From assembly GCF_000143535.2 (NCBI RefSeq), contig NC_037318.1, positions 1,612,001-1,676,000 on the forward strand: a stretch of DNA of 64,000 nt, in the 5' to 3' direction. This document shows positions 33,926-46,570 of the stretch, one piece after another. Origin of the DNA: Botrytis cinerea B05.10 (lineage: Eukaryota > Ascomycota > Leotiomycetes > Helotiales > Sclerotiniaceae). Numbering within the stretch: the stretch's first letter is position 1; every line of letters begins with the position of its first letter. The position numbers and the translations under genes are program-made. The notes under the pieces are model-generated. The model was not told where the DNA came from, did not search any database, and was given only the letters and a program-made list of their open reading frames with translations.

Positions 33926-34970
33926 ATGGATCGTCGAAGAGGCGATGAGGCGGGGAAAGGTATGTTTTGTATATCTCCTAATACACCTTCAAAATTTACT
34001 TGGTATAGTTAATTAAAGTTTTCACTTGACTAACATATCTCACAGACGACGAGAACTCAAGAGAATCTCAACGAGAGAACACTAGGTATGTTGACTCTCC
34101 CTCCCCCCTCAACCAAACTAACAATTCCCCAGCTCACCCCTCTCTCTCCAATCCGCAAGCCCAACCCGCCAAACTCCCACAACCACAGGCACCCCCAGCC
34201 GTCCACAACCACACCACCCCCACCGACACCCTATCCCCCCACCAATCCACCCCCCCTTCCACGCCTACACACCCCAACTCCACCCGCCCGTCTCCACCCC
34301 CGAGACCATACTCCAAAGAAGAAACCTCCCACTCTCCACACCTCTCACTATCGCAGATCTCCACCAACCAGGAGAAACCTCATTCGCTCCTCACCCAGGA
34401 GTTTCCCATCGCTCTTCCCTAGGAGCAGAACCCGGCGCTACCTCTCCTATTCCGACAAGCGGAGCCGTGCAACCATCCACCACAGTTCCCACCACAGCAA
34501 ATCACCCCCCCGGAAGAAGATACAGTCTCAAAAAGCGGGAATCCAGCGCCAATCTCTCGGCCTCTACTCCCAAACCCTACATTGTCAAGCCGGCGAAATC
34601 CAAATCCAAATCCACCGACACCGCAACTCCAATCCCAGCACCATCTGCAGAAGATCTAAGTGACTATGTAGATACCATGACTGACAGCTTGAGTAAGTCC
34701 CTCTCATCCCTACTTATTTTTACATTTTTTTGAATATTGCTAATGTGACTGTGATACAGCGGAGACACTTGCCAGTCTTCAGAGTGCTGCACAGGCTATC
34801 CGGAGGGTGACAATCGAGACTGAGCGTAGAGCACACGCAAGAGGAAATTCTGCTTTTGCGGGAGGAGGAGAAGAAGAGCAAGAGCAAGAACAAGACGAAG
34901 ACGAAGACGAAGAAGGTATGTCATCCAATCAGTCAGCAATTGTCGACCTCGCTAAGAAATTCTAGGATGA
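33926..34970 (+). CDS. Proline-rich hypothetical protein with acidic tail
   Basis: Likely exons 33926-33959, 34046-34085, 34133-34692, 34760-34915 and 34966-34970; if the last intron is retained, the frame instead stops at 34965. About 263 residues. Two tiny charged exons are followed by a long Pro/His/Thr/Ser-rich exon (HHPHRHPIPPPIHPPFH, SKSKSTDTATPIP). A short helical segment spans the next junction (SAEDLSDYVDTMTDSL; ETLASLQSAAQAIRRVTIE), and the end is a Glu/Asp/Gln run. I do not recognise it. The helical segment just before the acidic tail is the part most likely to be conserved. The reading frame and four phase-consistent introns support a real gene. Confidence 0.6.
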
Positions 34971-36331
34971 TCTACACTACACCCAGTGTTCCCAATCTCA
35001 CCACTCACCGATTGTCCTAAATCCACACCTTGAACTGGGTTCAAGATTTTAGCCCACAGGCAGTGTAGAGAGAAGTGAGTGGGGAAACCTTCTACGAGAT
35101 TCACTCTTCGATCATATATGTGTGCGCAGGATCTATTTCCACAATCCACATACAGACCGAATACAACTTCGCATGTGCTCTTGTATTGACGAGATGAGGT
35201 GTATGTATTATTGAGCTGGAGTTCTCATGACTTCGGCGACTCTAGCGTGTTCTTAGGATGTGTACTTCTGGGTATTCAGAGGCGTATCACACGGGGTTTG
35301 ATACTACGATGCGCTTCTAGGACGAGTTTCTGGAGTTGGAAAGTCAGAATCGATGTATTTGGCGCCTTTCAACGTACTTCTGAGACGAACGTTGAAAAGC
35401 TTTCAGGATAGGAATTAGACATGGTTAATTATCTACCACTTTTGATGATTCTCTGAGGTGACACTTGTGAATCATGAAGACCGAAATAACATGCTAATTA
35501 AACCAAAAATTGCTCGCAGACAGAGACAATCACACAATTTTGACTGGCGAAAACGTGCAAACGATGCTCTCAGATCTCTTGACCTTAAACAGCATTCTGG
35601 TCTGGAAACAACTCGGAATAATATGTAAACCAGTTAACATTCCAAAGAAATCTAGGTGTCTAGCAGTACCACTACTTTTATTGTAACCTGCCCAACGAAT
35701 GGGTTGCAATAAAGTTGATTCAACAGAACAGGCCATTCACACATCATCTTCACAATTCCCAATTCCCACTTCCTCAACCCCCCTCCCCCAATAACACTCA
35801 AACCCAACCAACACCTGAAGATTTCATCTCCAGGAACAACTCCATTCAAGTACCCAGCCAACAAGTGACAAGAAACCACACAGTCTCCCCAAATAGCCAA
35901 AAACGAAAGTCCTTCTCCATCGCCCTCAAATTCTCTCAGCACATCAAGAAAATTCCAGAGTTTCATCGAACGTTCATATTGCAGAGCGAGAAACCCCACA
36001 GAAGAAAATCCCTACTAACACAATCTAAGCAAAGAATATGATGCTCTAACTACAAAGCCCTATCTTCTTTTTCAAGAACTCACAATAAAAAGAACACCAT
36101 GAACTATCAAGCATTTGATTGCTATCCACTTTCTTACGATTAGTCGAAAGAGAAATAACAAGCTCATAGGAAAACGATAGATACTTTGTGCAATATGATG
36201 AGAGGACAATCAAACTTCCCACAGACCCTCATAGTGAATAAGATGAAAGATCTAAAGAAACCATCGACTTCAGTCTATAAATGGCACACGTCACCCGACC
36301 CAAAATGTAAGATTCCAAAAAAACAATCATC
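34971..36331. other. Intergenic region
   Basis: No complete gene. An open stretch at 35715-36041 is basic at its end (SQKRKSFSIALKFSQHIKKI) but has no ATG start and no matching upstream exon; it could be a relic exon. Confidence 0.45.
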
Positions 36332-37075
36332 ATGAATTCTCCCAACAATGCAACCTCTGGCCACTATTGCGAGATAGACAGGTTCAGATGCTTGAAATGC
36401 GAGCACGATGATTACCGCCACCGATACCGATGCGAACGGCATTTGCTTGGGGATGCGTATTGCAGAGAGACGATCCCCATGATCACGCGAGATCGAAATG
36501 TGTTTTGTAAAGAGTGCGCGGAAGAGTAAGTTTTGAGTCTTTCCCCGTTCGCCAGAACAAGAATAACATGTATTCCCATCAGTGAGGATCTAGAAGCTGG
36601 TGGCCAGAGCCATATGTCAGCGGAACCATCAGCAGTTCATTTTGTGGACGTCAATACCAATATCATTCAAGAAGTAATAGAGATCCAGCCTGTATCTACC
36701 GATGCTTCGCAATCAGAGGATACTGTTGGGCCAGATATGCCATCAGGAGGATGGGGCGAGCCGGGAGGCATATCGCTTCAGAGATTAAATCTGCAATCCT
36801 CAGCTCGTGTACCTCCAGACCAAGATCTCGCGATAGAGCCACTGGCGCCTCAAAATTTCCTCACAGTACCGCCATCATCAACTCATATCAATACGAATAC
36901 CGCACCGCCATCAGCACCACCGACCACACCACCACCACCACCAATACCAGCACCCCCACCAACACCACCCCCAACACCACCTTCAACACCGGAACCAGCA
37001 TCAGAAGAAACAACAAGACAGGCAGGAACATGGGAGCGATTGTACAGGCGGTGGTGCTGTTGGAGTTCAGAATAA
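36332..37075 (+). CDS. Two-exon Cys-rich protein (family member A), proline-rich tail
   Basis: Exons 36332-36525 and 36583-37075, giving 228 residues. Exon 1 encodes a compact module with Cys at 13, 20, 23, 34, 44, 59 and 62 and His at 37, ending FCKECAEED; the phase-2 intron falls two residues after the last C-x2-C pair. Exon 2 is acidic, then strongly proline/threonine-rich (PPTTPPPPPIPAPPPTPP), ending in a Trp/Cys-rich stretch (ERLYRRWCCWSSE). The exon-1 pattern, intron position and phase are shared with genes at 53541, 55587, 56088 and 58397. The spacing suggests one or two zinc-binding knuckles, but no known zinc family was recognised. No signal peptide is present, so it is probably intracellular. 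Confidence 0.65.
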
Positions 37076-40000
37076 TCCCTCAAATAAAGACATTTTTGGC
37101 ACCAGAAACAAATGAAAAGACACAAATAATACCATATCAACTTAGACATTAGGGATTTGATGACTTCTATGGTAATCACCTCAATGCTTTAAATTTAAAC
37201 ACGTGAATGACGAATGTGCCGCAAGATGTGACTTTTAGATAGATGCGAACTTGATTTTCCCTATCCCATCCTATAAGTTGAAAACCGTTTCTTTTTCACT
37301 AGAATCTTATCACTCCAGAGTTTTGATTTCTCAACCGGCTCGCAAAGATGAGAACTTAATGCTCCTTATCCCTTACCGAGAATCGACGTTTATTTACCCA
37401 TTCACTCGAATACTAGGAATAATCAAGAGCATTGAATGCCCAACATGCTTACGCGAAATTGCATTCCCGCATACAGGAAACCAACCACACCTGAAGTGGT
37501 ATATCGTACCCAGAATCCAGCTCGGTTTTCATTTCCTGACGATATTTCACCATGTTCAAACATTCTGATTTGCCTGCACAAAGCGAAACGCGATGGTATG
37601 ATATCGTTGTCGGAGCAATTGTAATCTAGAAGAACTCAAGATTTAGTAGGAGAGAAAGAATTCTGAATCAACATCCCAGTTACACGTCGAAAGAGATTTG
37701 CATAACATGGTTTGCACTTCTTGATAGTGATCGAGTGAAGAACATGACATGTACCGTCGAGCTCTGTATCATCTCAACTTGACCACATCACGTGCAATCA
37801 ATCATACATGGAACATAATCCACGAGGCGAAGTAAAAGGATGTGTGGATCCTGATTGAACATTCTTTCGTACGCCATACAACATCCAGCCAATCACATAC
37901 CCTCACCCCGGCACCAATCCACCGCAGCAAACACAGCCAGCATTGGAACCCAAAGTCCCGAGAAGATCTCGAGGTTAAACCAGCCTTATATTCTCCTATT
38001 CACAAACTGACCAACTAGGTCGCCAAACACACTCTACGAATTGGGCGCTGTAGATCGAAACGCCTAATTGTCTTGCGTTGCATGGATTGTGCGCAGGCTG
38101 GACTCTGCGATCGGTGGTTTAATCTGTACTCGGTCTTTCGTGCTGATGATTCGGTTTGTGAAACTTAATCCTGTGGATACCTGGTGGTGTGTGGGCTTCT
38201 TCTAGAATCATTATACTTCGTCATGGTGTGAGGAAGCCCGTTGACGCCCATGACTGTTTTGACCGCTAATGTGGCGGTTATGGTATGACTATCTATGAAA
38301 CTGGAGAGGTGTCTAACGGGGCGTCTTGGTGCTATGTGAATGCGAATGTCCGGTATCTCGTGGCGCAGTTGTGTGAGTGCAGCGTTTGACTGTTTGCCTA
38401 TATCGTATGTGAGCTCAGCGTTTGGCCATTTGCCTATATCGTATGTGACTTCAGATGCGGCTCTGTTGAAGGCTGTGGTCTGGTAGATAGATGATGTGCT
38501 AGGCATTTAGCTTGTATCATCGCCATTAGTATGTACACCATACGAACTCGAGTATAATCTGCGGGAACTACGGAAACTAGTCACACACCAATATGACGAC
38601 GACCATTAAGACTTTGGATGGAAATGTTTCATTGTTTGTTATATTGTATCATATATTAACCTTATGTGCGAATGTAACTTACATCCCCCGTTGTAGAATG
38701 TGTCTGAGATACGAGTGTGTCATCGTCATTCATTCGCTTTTTTTCCGCCAAACTTTCCACGCTGCATAAGTTGGTCATTTTGTACAAGGGTAAGCCCCTC
38801 CAGCTCTGCGGCCAGGGCGAATAGATAGCAGGTAGGGCCCCAGATCATAATACCTACCTCTTATAATATGTGAAGAAATGCGAAGAATGGATTGAACGAG
38901 CATTCGAGAGGCTGGGCGAGGGAAAGAGATTAAAGGTAATAGTAATGATGATGATATAAATGCAAATGCAAATAACTACAAGATCTACAATAACTGAATT
39001 CCTTCATATTTACCTATCTAGGCAATGGTTAAAAATAAGAAAGTCTCTCACTACTCCCTATGTTTCCGCTTCCCCCTCCCCCTCCACCTCCCTCTCCCTC
39101 TCCCTCTCCGTCTCCGTCTCCATCCAACATTCCAACAATCATATAAACGGAACGGTGTCAGGCACGCCTCGAAAAAAGCTATATAACTATCACGAGGCCC
39201 AAAATGGGACCGAACACAGACTTCCAATTCCTTCTTTTCCTCGAATCTTGTAGGTTGTCACGCTTCCTTGGATTATCCAAAACCTAATCCTAGCGCTACG
39301 AGGGTTGGTCTCCTTCACCAGATCAGACACTCCAAGGTTTCCCGTGGTTGCGATAGGTACCCAAAGAGATTGTACGAGCAGGCGCCCGAGATGTCCACGG
39401 AGGATGTGAGTTCGCGTTGTATTACATTGCTTGCTTTGGTTCTTGCGTCGAGGAAAAGCTGAGGAAAAGCTGAGGAAAAGTCGAGTTGTGGATTGAACCA
39501 AGGGAAAAGCTTGACTTCGCCCAATTTACATATGTACACTGACGCAAAGATGCAATCCACTTCCACTTCCATTTTCATCCGAAGTCTCCACTGTCAATTT
39601 GTTTACCCCCCTCCCCCCAATCACTCGAGGATGTATCGGTGGAAATTTAAAGAATCACCCCTCATCATCTACAATCAACCATCAACGCCCACACGCATAT
39701 GTATAATACATACATGTATACATATATACCTAGCAAGATCACATACATACAATAAATACCTAAGATTCTCACCAGCATCGTCACAACATCCATCTGTCTA
39801 TCATTCGTTCCGTTCTCACATCTCAAATTATATAAATCAATCATTTGGCGTGTATCACGAGATGTCCTCATAAGCGTATTGGCGCACAAGGCCGTGGACC
39901 AACCAGACCAAATCCTAATCATTAAACTCATTCACTTCCTCCCTACCTACGTACCAACCTACTACATACATACGCTCGTGTCAGGAGGGGCAATAGGAAG

Positions 40001-40250
40001 AGTGAGCGCGCAAAGTATCAGCAGCAAAGCCTCGATCCAAAGTAATCCTCCAACTTCCAACCCCCCCCCCCCCAACCAACAAATAACAACCACTTACGAC
40101 TTACGACTTACAACTTTTGCTTCTTCTTCTTCTTTTTCTTAAAATCTTTACAAACAACAAATCTACGTACAAACATATATTGTGTGGTCTCCGGACACAT
40201 ACAATTTACCCTCACCTTTTTGGCAATAACGACAGGGTAAATAATCCAGA
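37076..40250. other. Long intergenic region upstream of the DUF3824 gene
   Basis: 3.2 kb without supported genes. It holds a 36-bp tandem duplication (38380-38451), pyrimidine-rich segments near 39060-39125, a C-run near 40059-40073 and CT/TTCT repeats immediately upstream of the 40251 start. Confidence 0.5.
38380..38451. repeat. 36-bp tandem duplication
   Basis: Two adjacent 36-bp copies beginning CAGCGTTTG and containing TTTGCCTATATCGTATGTGA, differing at a few bases. It lies in an open minus-strand stretch that I do not regard as a gene. Confidence 0.8.
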
Positions 40251-43200
40251 ATGCCTGAAAGAGTGGTCCGCAGCTCTTATCATGACCGAGAGGTCGACTA
40301 TTATTCTTCCGATGAAGAACGGTCATCTTACGGCCGCTCGAAACCAAATGGTAGTACCTATCGTACCGTCCAACGTTATCGGGTCGCACCTAATCGACTC
40401 GAGGAAGTAGACGACACTCGATCCGTTCGCTCTTCTCATCGAGAGTACGAAACTCGACAAGGGGACCGAATTGAAGTGGATCGTCGAGTCGAAATCGAGC
40501 GCGAGCGCGAACGATATGAACCAGAAGTACGACGGACGGAGCGCATCGAAGTCGACCGAAGAGTTGAGGTCGATCGCGAAAGATACGACCCTGAGCCAAG
40601 ACGTACCGAACGTATTGAGATTGATCGAAGAGTTGAAGTGGATCGTGAACGATACGAACCTGAAAGACCTCGTTCATCTATCGACTATGACCGAGCGGTG
40701 GAATACCAGAGAAGTACAGTCGAGCGAGCCAGAGAACCCGAACGAGATCGCACCAGAACAGTAGTCTATGAGCGAGAGCGGGAACGAAGCGGGAGCCCCT
40801 TACCTTGGGAACGGCGCCGGAATGATAGACCATGGGAGACGGAACGGGAGGTTCGCGAGTCTGATGTCACAGTTGAGAAAACTATAGCTCGACGTCATAA
40901 TGAACCTTATGAACTCGAAAGATACTCCCGAGAAACCGAATACTATGATCGACCAGAACCTACCCCACCACCAATTATCATTCGACAAAGAGCTCCAGAA
41001 CCCCAACAAATCATTGTTCAAGAGGCGCCAAGCCCGGCTCCAATTATCATACCTCAAAGCGCGCCAGAATCACAACGGGTTGAAGTCATCGAAAGGAAGA
41101 CGGAAATACAACAAGAAATCGTTCCACGGCCTGAGCCGCGCAGAGAAGAAGATGAGTACTACTATCGCAGGGATGTTCGCGAGGTTAGTGGAAGAAGAGA
41201 TCGTGATGATGATTATGATCGTCGTTACGATGATGGATACGATAGCGAAGGTTATGTCATACGAAAGAAGGTTGTCAAGAGAGAAACGCGCAGTCGCAGT
41301 CATAGTCCTCATCACAGAAGACATTTGGCAGAAGGTGCCTTAGCGGGAGCTGGTGCAGCTGCTCTTTTGGCAAGCCACAAGGAAAAGCAAGGATCTGAAG
41401 TTGCTCATCGTGGCAGAAACGTTATTGGCGGAGCTGCTCTAGGTGCGATTGGTGCTGAAGTAGTTACAAGAGCACGCAGCCGTTATCGCGACAGTCGTGA
41501 GGGCAGAAGCAGGTCCAGATCAAGCAGCCCACATGGTCACAACAAGCTAAAGACCGCCCTTGGTCTGGCAGCTGCAGCAATTGCCGCTGGAGCTGCAGTC
41601 AAATATGCCCAGAACAGAACTGCAAACAAGGAAGAGATGGTTCGTGGCCGAAGTCGACAGAGAAGTATGTCTCGTGGTCGCCGCTATTCTGATGGCGATG
41701 AATATTGGTCCGATGAGTACGAAAAGCGTACTACCATCATACGCGATAGAAGCAGGAGCAAGAGCATACATGCTGATCCGGCGCATCGCAAGAAATCCAT
41801 GGCAAAAGCTGGAGCTGGAGCTGCTATAGTCGCTGGTGTCGCAGAGCATTTCCGAAATAAATCGCGAAAGCGTAGTGGTCAACGATCGCAATCACGAATT
41901 CGAACCGCTGCGGAGATAGCTGGATCAGGTCTTGCGGGTGCTGCAGTGGCCGGTTTGTATGAGAATAGAAAGGCCAAGCAGGAGGCCGAGGAAGACGATG
42001 TATACGAGAGACAGGAGAGAAGAAGAAGCAGGACTAGGAGTAGGACTAGGAGCAGAACTAGAAGCAGGTCGAGAGCCAGATCTACAGGCGTACATTCTGA
42101 TCCAGGTGTTGACCCAGAATTAGGCATGGTTCAGTACGGTACTGAACCTGTATACACGCACCAGCAGCCAGCACCATTCGATCGACCTAGCGAGTACGAT
42201 CCAGCTGTCGCGGCGGCCACAGCTGGAGCTGCTTACGGTGCTACCAGACGTAGTCGAAGCCGATCGCGCCGACACAAACGAGACTCATCTAACGAAGATG
42301 GAGAACGACCACGATCGCGATCACGAAGTAGAAGCCGTAGCAGAGTACGAGATCTTGCTGCTGGTGCGTTGGGTACGGGTGCGGCCGCTATTGGAATCAA
42401 CGAATATAGAAAGAGAAAAGAGAAAAAGGAAAAAAAGGAGAAAAAGGATGCAGAAAAACATGAGCGTGAGCGCGAACGAAGACGTGAGGTCCCCCAGCAC
42501 TCAAGATCAAGTTCCCGCTCGGTTTCCCCGTCGGAAATAAGATCTTCTTTATCCAAAAGATTTTCAAATCTTATCCCCAAAGCCCCTGAATGATCATGTT
42601 ATTTCGCTTTCATGTCCATAGGTACTTCCATATCTGTTAAATCATTTGTTCGAGTGGCTCGGCCTCATGTATCTCTTTCTTTCGTACTAACATTCATTTT
42701 GAATCAGGCTATGAAGACGAAGCACCTGAGAGTTACTACACGAATTTCCGTGATGAGACATATTCGCCTTCGCCGCCTCACGCTTCCGGTGGTTCATACT
42801 ATCCTGAAAACAATGCATTCCCACCACCTCCTACTTCCAACCCAGAAACTTTCACCAACCATGGAAATAAATCTACACCTTTTGTTAATGAAATCCCTCC
42901 TATTCCTCCTTACAATCCTCAAGACTATGCAAGTCAACGTCCTACCACTCATGATCCTCATCATTACCCACCTTCATCCAGAGTTCCTGGTGACAATGTG
43001 AGTACTCATCAATCTTCGAATCCCGAACCTTTTATGACAGTACCTCCTCATACAAGAGAGGAGTCTTATTTCCCTTTTCATGAAACCTCTCCACCTCAAA
43101 CTGATCATGTTTACGACCGGGAGGGTGCGTTGCTTTTATTCATTTCCTTCCATGTGTACAACATAATTGTCATGACTTCAATACTAATACATATCTTCAT

Positions 43201-43873
43201 AGATCGTTTAAATGTTCCAACGCCATCAACGCCCGATACACCCTTAACACCAATCGAAGCTACTCCCTCAAACAAATCTGTCATGTTCGCTCCTCTATCT
43301 CCCACTTCTTCCCGTCGCTTAGAACGTATACGTAATTCTAAAGCGGATCAATCAACTTCCACTGTTAATACATATGAGCAACCCAATCCATCTTCGGATC
43401 GTCGTTATAGAAGAAGACGAAGGCGTAACTCGGATCCTTCTTCTGACCGACCTTCAAGGCCTCGTAAACATCGTAAACATAGGAAAGGAAGACATAGTGA
43501 TGAGAGTGATAGTGAAAAGAGTGAGGATGAAGAAGTGGAGGTGTTGCCAGCGAGGTTTGATAAAGAAGGGAGACCGTTAAGTAGGGATAGGAGTGGAAGT
43601 CGGGAAAGAGATATTGCAAAGGAGTTTGGGGGTGGAAATGAAATGGTTGAGAGGGTAGTCAGGGGGGTAGGGGAAGTGGTTGCGGGAAAACAGACGTGGA
43701 GTGATTTGTTGATGGGGTTTGTTAAGGACGGTGGGTTGGCAGGTGGTTCGACTCGTGGCTCGGTTGCGGATTTTGAGGATGAGGAGAGGGAGAGTCGTAG
43801 GGAGAGAAAGGAAAGGAGAGCGAGTAGGAGTAGGGCAAGGGATAGGGATAGGGATAGGGATAGAGAGATTTAG
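40251..43873 (+). CDS. DUF3824-type Arg/Ser/Glu-rich protein with glycine-zipper segments
   Basis: Exons 40251-42483, 42708-43124 and 43203-43873, giving 1106 residues. The first donor (GTGAGG at 42484) is inside an open frame that would otherwise run to a TGA at 42593; splicing there joins ERERRR to YEDEAPESYY, as expected for the family. The N-terminus has three to four tandem copies of a unit like RTERIEVDRRVEVDRERYEP. The centre alternates SR/RS-rich linkers with short Gly/Ala hydrophobic segments (EGALAGAGAAALLASH, IGGAALGAIGAEVV, ALGLAAAAIAAGAAVKYA, GSGLAGAAVAGLY) resembling glycine zippers. After these come a Pro/Tyr-rich block and a basic, acidic, basic C-terminus with an RDRD run. 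The family is widespread in Pezizomycotina and uncharacterised; membrane- or assembly-associated roles are only guesses. Confidence 0.8.
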
Positions 43874-44799
43874 GGGTTGGATATAGTGGAGCAGTGCTTT
43901 CTTTCTCGTTTTTGTTACTCGTCAATTTTTTCCTTTTTGCGATGCTTGGGATGAGTAATGATGTCACGGCCGTGGAAATAATACCTTGACGTGAGCTTTG
44001 CGGTGGATTTTTTGCGTTGGATTTCATTTGCGTTGGCTCTTTTTTCTTTCTTCCTTTTTTCTTTCAGATATGCGTTTTATGATCATCACGATATCATGGA
44101 TAATGGATATGAATATGAATATGAATATGGACACGAATTTCTTTTGGCTTTGCGTTTTGGATTTTGGATTTGAATTTGGGTTTGGATTTGGGTTTTGCTG
44201 AAATCAAATACCAACTTGATTGATTGATAGGATGAGATGTGCGAGAAAATGATATGATATGATAATGATACGATTCTGTTATGATATGAATGATGTAGAA
44301 TCTTGATGATTTTTTCTTATTGATATCTATGTTATTGGGATGTTTGAATGTGCTTGATCTTGTAATAGAGGAGAAGGAATGGGTGGGCTGTGAGGTGAGA
44401 AGGATGGGCTGTTGATATGATATTTATAATGCGAAATATGCTTTCTGTAGTTGATGAATTTTGACTCTTATTGAGGAATGGGGATGATATGGTAGATAGA
44501 TAGGTAAGGAAGGGGGGCGATTGCACGGATGCTTTATGCTTTGTGTGATATGATAGTTTGCATCGAGTGAGTAGTGAGTAATGAGGAGGGCTCAAAGAGG
44601 GAGATGAAGATGAAGATGTTGGTGCTGCGAATATATATATACTTGAAAACTAAAAATTAGGAATTGGAAATTAGGGTGTCTTTTGTATACTACGTATGTC
44701 TGAATAGTGGTATATGCGTGTGTGTATGTATTCTCACATGCTTTTCCCATCCTTCGCTATGCTATTTATAAATTATTGGGGTATCATCGCTTGAAAATG
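43874..44799. other. Convergent intergenic region
   Basis: 3' flanks of the DUF3824 gene and dcd1, with GATATGAATATGAAT-type simple repeats near 44100. No gene seen. Confidence 0.6.
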
Positions 44800-45997
44800 C
44801 TAATATAGTGACTGTTTTTCTAGATGGATTAAACCATTTGCCGGCTGTGAAGAAGAGAGGATTAGTAGGTGAACTCGCTCATGTTGTAGACTAGCTAGGA
44901 AGATTCACATACCGGAATAAACTGTCTTAGTTTAATTCCCGCCTGGCCGAATACTGCTGCCGTTTCCGCATCCATGCTGTATCCTTGGCTGTAAACGACT
45001 TCTGAAATTCCGACTTGTACGATCTTGATACTGCATGTTAGGCAGGGACAGGTATCGCAATATAGGATGGCGTTTTCTCGGACTCTTTCGCGACCGGCTT
45101 CGAGAAGTGCGTTTTCTTCTGCATGCAGACAGAGACATGTGCCGAGTCCTACTCCAGAGCCTTGTCCTTCGTTGCAGCGGGAACAGCCTCCTTCTCCGCA
45201 GTTGAGTAGTCCTCTGGGTGTGCCATTGTAGCCGGTTGAGATGACTCGTTTTTCGCGGACCAAGACGCAACCCACGCGGCGTTTCATACAGTTACTGCGC
45301 TGAGCGGCTAGGGAAGCTAATTGCATGAAGTATTGATCCCAGCTTGGTCGAAGACGGTCTTCGTTTGTTAAATCGAGCTTGCCGAGTGTAGCGTATAGGT
45401 GGGCGAGATCGGAGGAGGTATTGAGGAGACGAATGGTAGCGCGGGATATGAGGGATTGGAGACCGTGTTCGGGATCGTAGAGATGCTGGTCTGAGCGGAG
45501 GAGAAATTCTTCGAGAGTGATTGGGGTGGAAGGTGTGTTGGGGCGTGCTTGGAAGCGTTTCCAGCGGATGGAGACTGGGGCGTCGACGCTGACGAGGATG
45601 AAGAAGGGGCGTCGGAGAAGGGCGTCGAGGATGGATTCGGTGTAGATATTGGTTGTTACCCATCGTTCGCGCCAGCGCTTGGTTACGAAGTCGAGGAGGT
45701 CGGTGGTGCTTGTAAAGGTGTATTGGGATTGGGATTGAGGTTTTGACTTTTGTCTTAAAGTTATGCTATTCTCTTCGACATCTTCCGATTCTTCAGCTGT
45801 AACGCCATTGGTGATTTGAGGAGAGTTCTTGCTGCCTTGCTCTGGTCGGAGGTAAAGGTGAGTGAAACCATGGTGCTCTACCAGATACTGCGCGATTGTA
45901 CTCTTGCCAGCACAAATTCCTGTGATTAAAGGTCAACTCAATATTATTGTATTTACACTTAGGATATTCACTTACCTCCACACAGACCTATAAACAT
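44800..45997 (-). CDS. DCD1: Deoxycytidylate (dCMP) deaminase
   Basis: Minus-strand exons 45997-45976, 45919-44913 and 44844-44800, giving 357 residues. It converts dCMP to dUMP with zinc, feeding thymidylate synthesis. Zinc ligands are clear: HAEENALLEAG (His about 273, Glu about 275) and PCLTC (Cys about 300 and 303). The long N-terminal half starts with a P-loop-like sequence split by intron 1 (MFIGLCGG, then ICAGKSTIAQYL). A P-loop N-terminal extension of this kind is also found in yeast Dcd1, so it is a family trait. The last short exon supplies the end PPANGLIHLEKQSLY. The Gly-rich loop with GEGGCSRC and GTCLCL is also typical. It is divergently transcribed from atg7. Confidence 0.93.
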
Positions 45998-46570
45998 GAC
46001 TTTTTCTTTAGCCTTTTTTATCCCAAAGCTCCTTGAAACCTTGATCTCAATTCTGGCTTGCTCCAATTGTGTGAAAATGTGTGGTGGGAGGTTTTGTAAA
46101 TTTCCATGGAAGCTTGAAATAGCAAAGGCAGCTTGGAGGGAAACAATCATGAATCTGCCGGAGTATCACCGATTGGCTGCTTATATAACCTCGGACCATG
46201 TGAGTTGAATCCTTGTCTTACTCAGTCACCCAACGTGCTGTATCCCACTAACCCAATTGCCCCTCCATCTATCTCATGATTTCAACCTAAGACTCTGGTG
46301 TCACACTACACTTCTTACAACTGGACTCCATTCACAAGATATTCCTACTTCTTCTACGACTTCAACATATCACATCATCCCTTACAAACATTAACAAAGC
46401 TAACCAAATTGCTTTGATCTTAGAGTCAGGACTACACCCAAGATACCAACGTTGCCTTTATTGAAGAAGGCCCTTGGGACGGAGAGGAAGAAGAACTAAT
46501 AACCTCGTTTTCTACTGTTGAAGATTTATACACAGCTATCCGCGTGAGAGAGGATAACAACCAGCTCGAC
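45998..46570. promoter_or_regulatory. Divergent region between dcd1 and atg7, with a likely spliced leader
   Basis: An ATG at 46149 opens a 17-codon exon (46149-46199) ending at a GTGAGT donor. A CTAAC branch at 46400-46404 and an acceptor at 46423 (or 46429) follow. The sequence after the acceptor is open and in frame with the atg7 start at 46571. It is therefore either a 5' leader intron or a true N-terminal extension of Atg7. Confidence 0.55.

Noticed and set aside
35715..36041. Open frame with a basic end
   Set aside because: No ATG at the start, phase does not fit the Cys-rich family intron, and no upstream exon found; kept only as a possible relic.
38165..38506. 113-codon minus-strand frame containing a repeated TYDIGK
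   Set aside because: The repeat reflects a 36-bp DNA duplication; no other support for coding.
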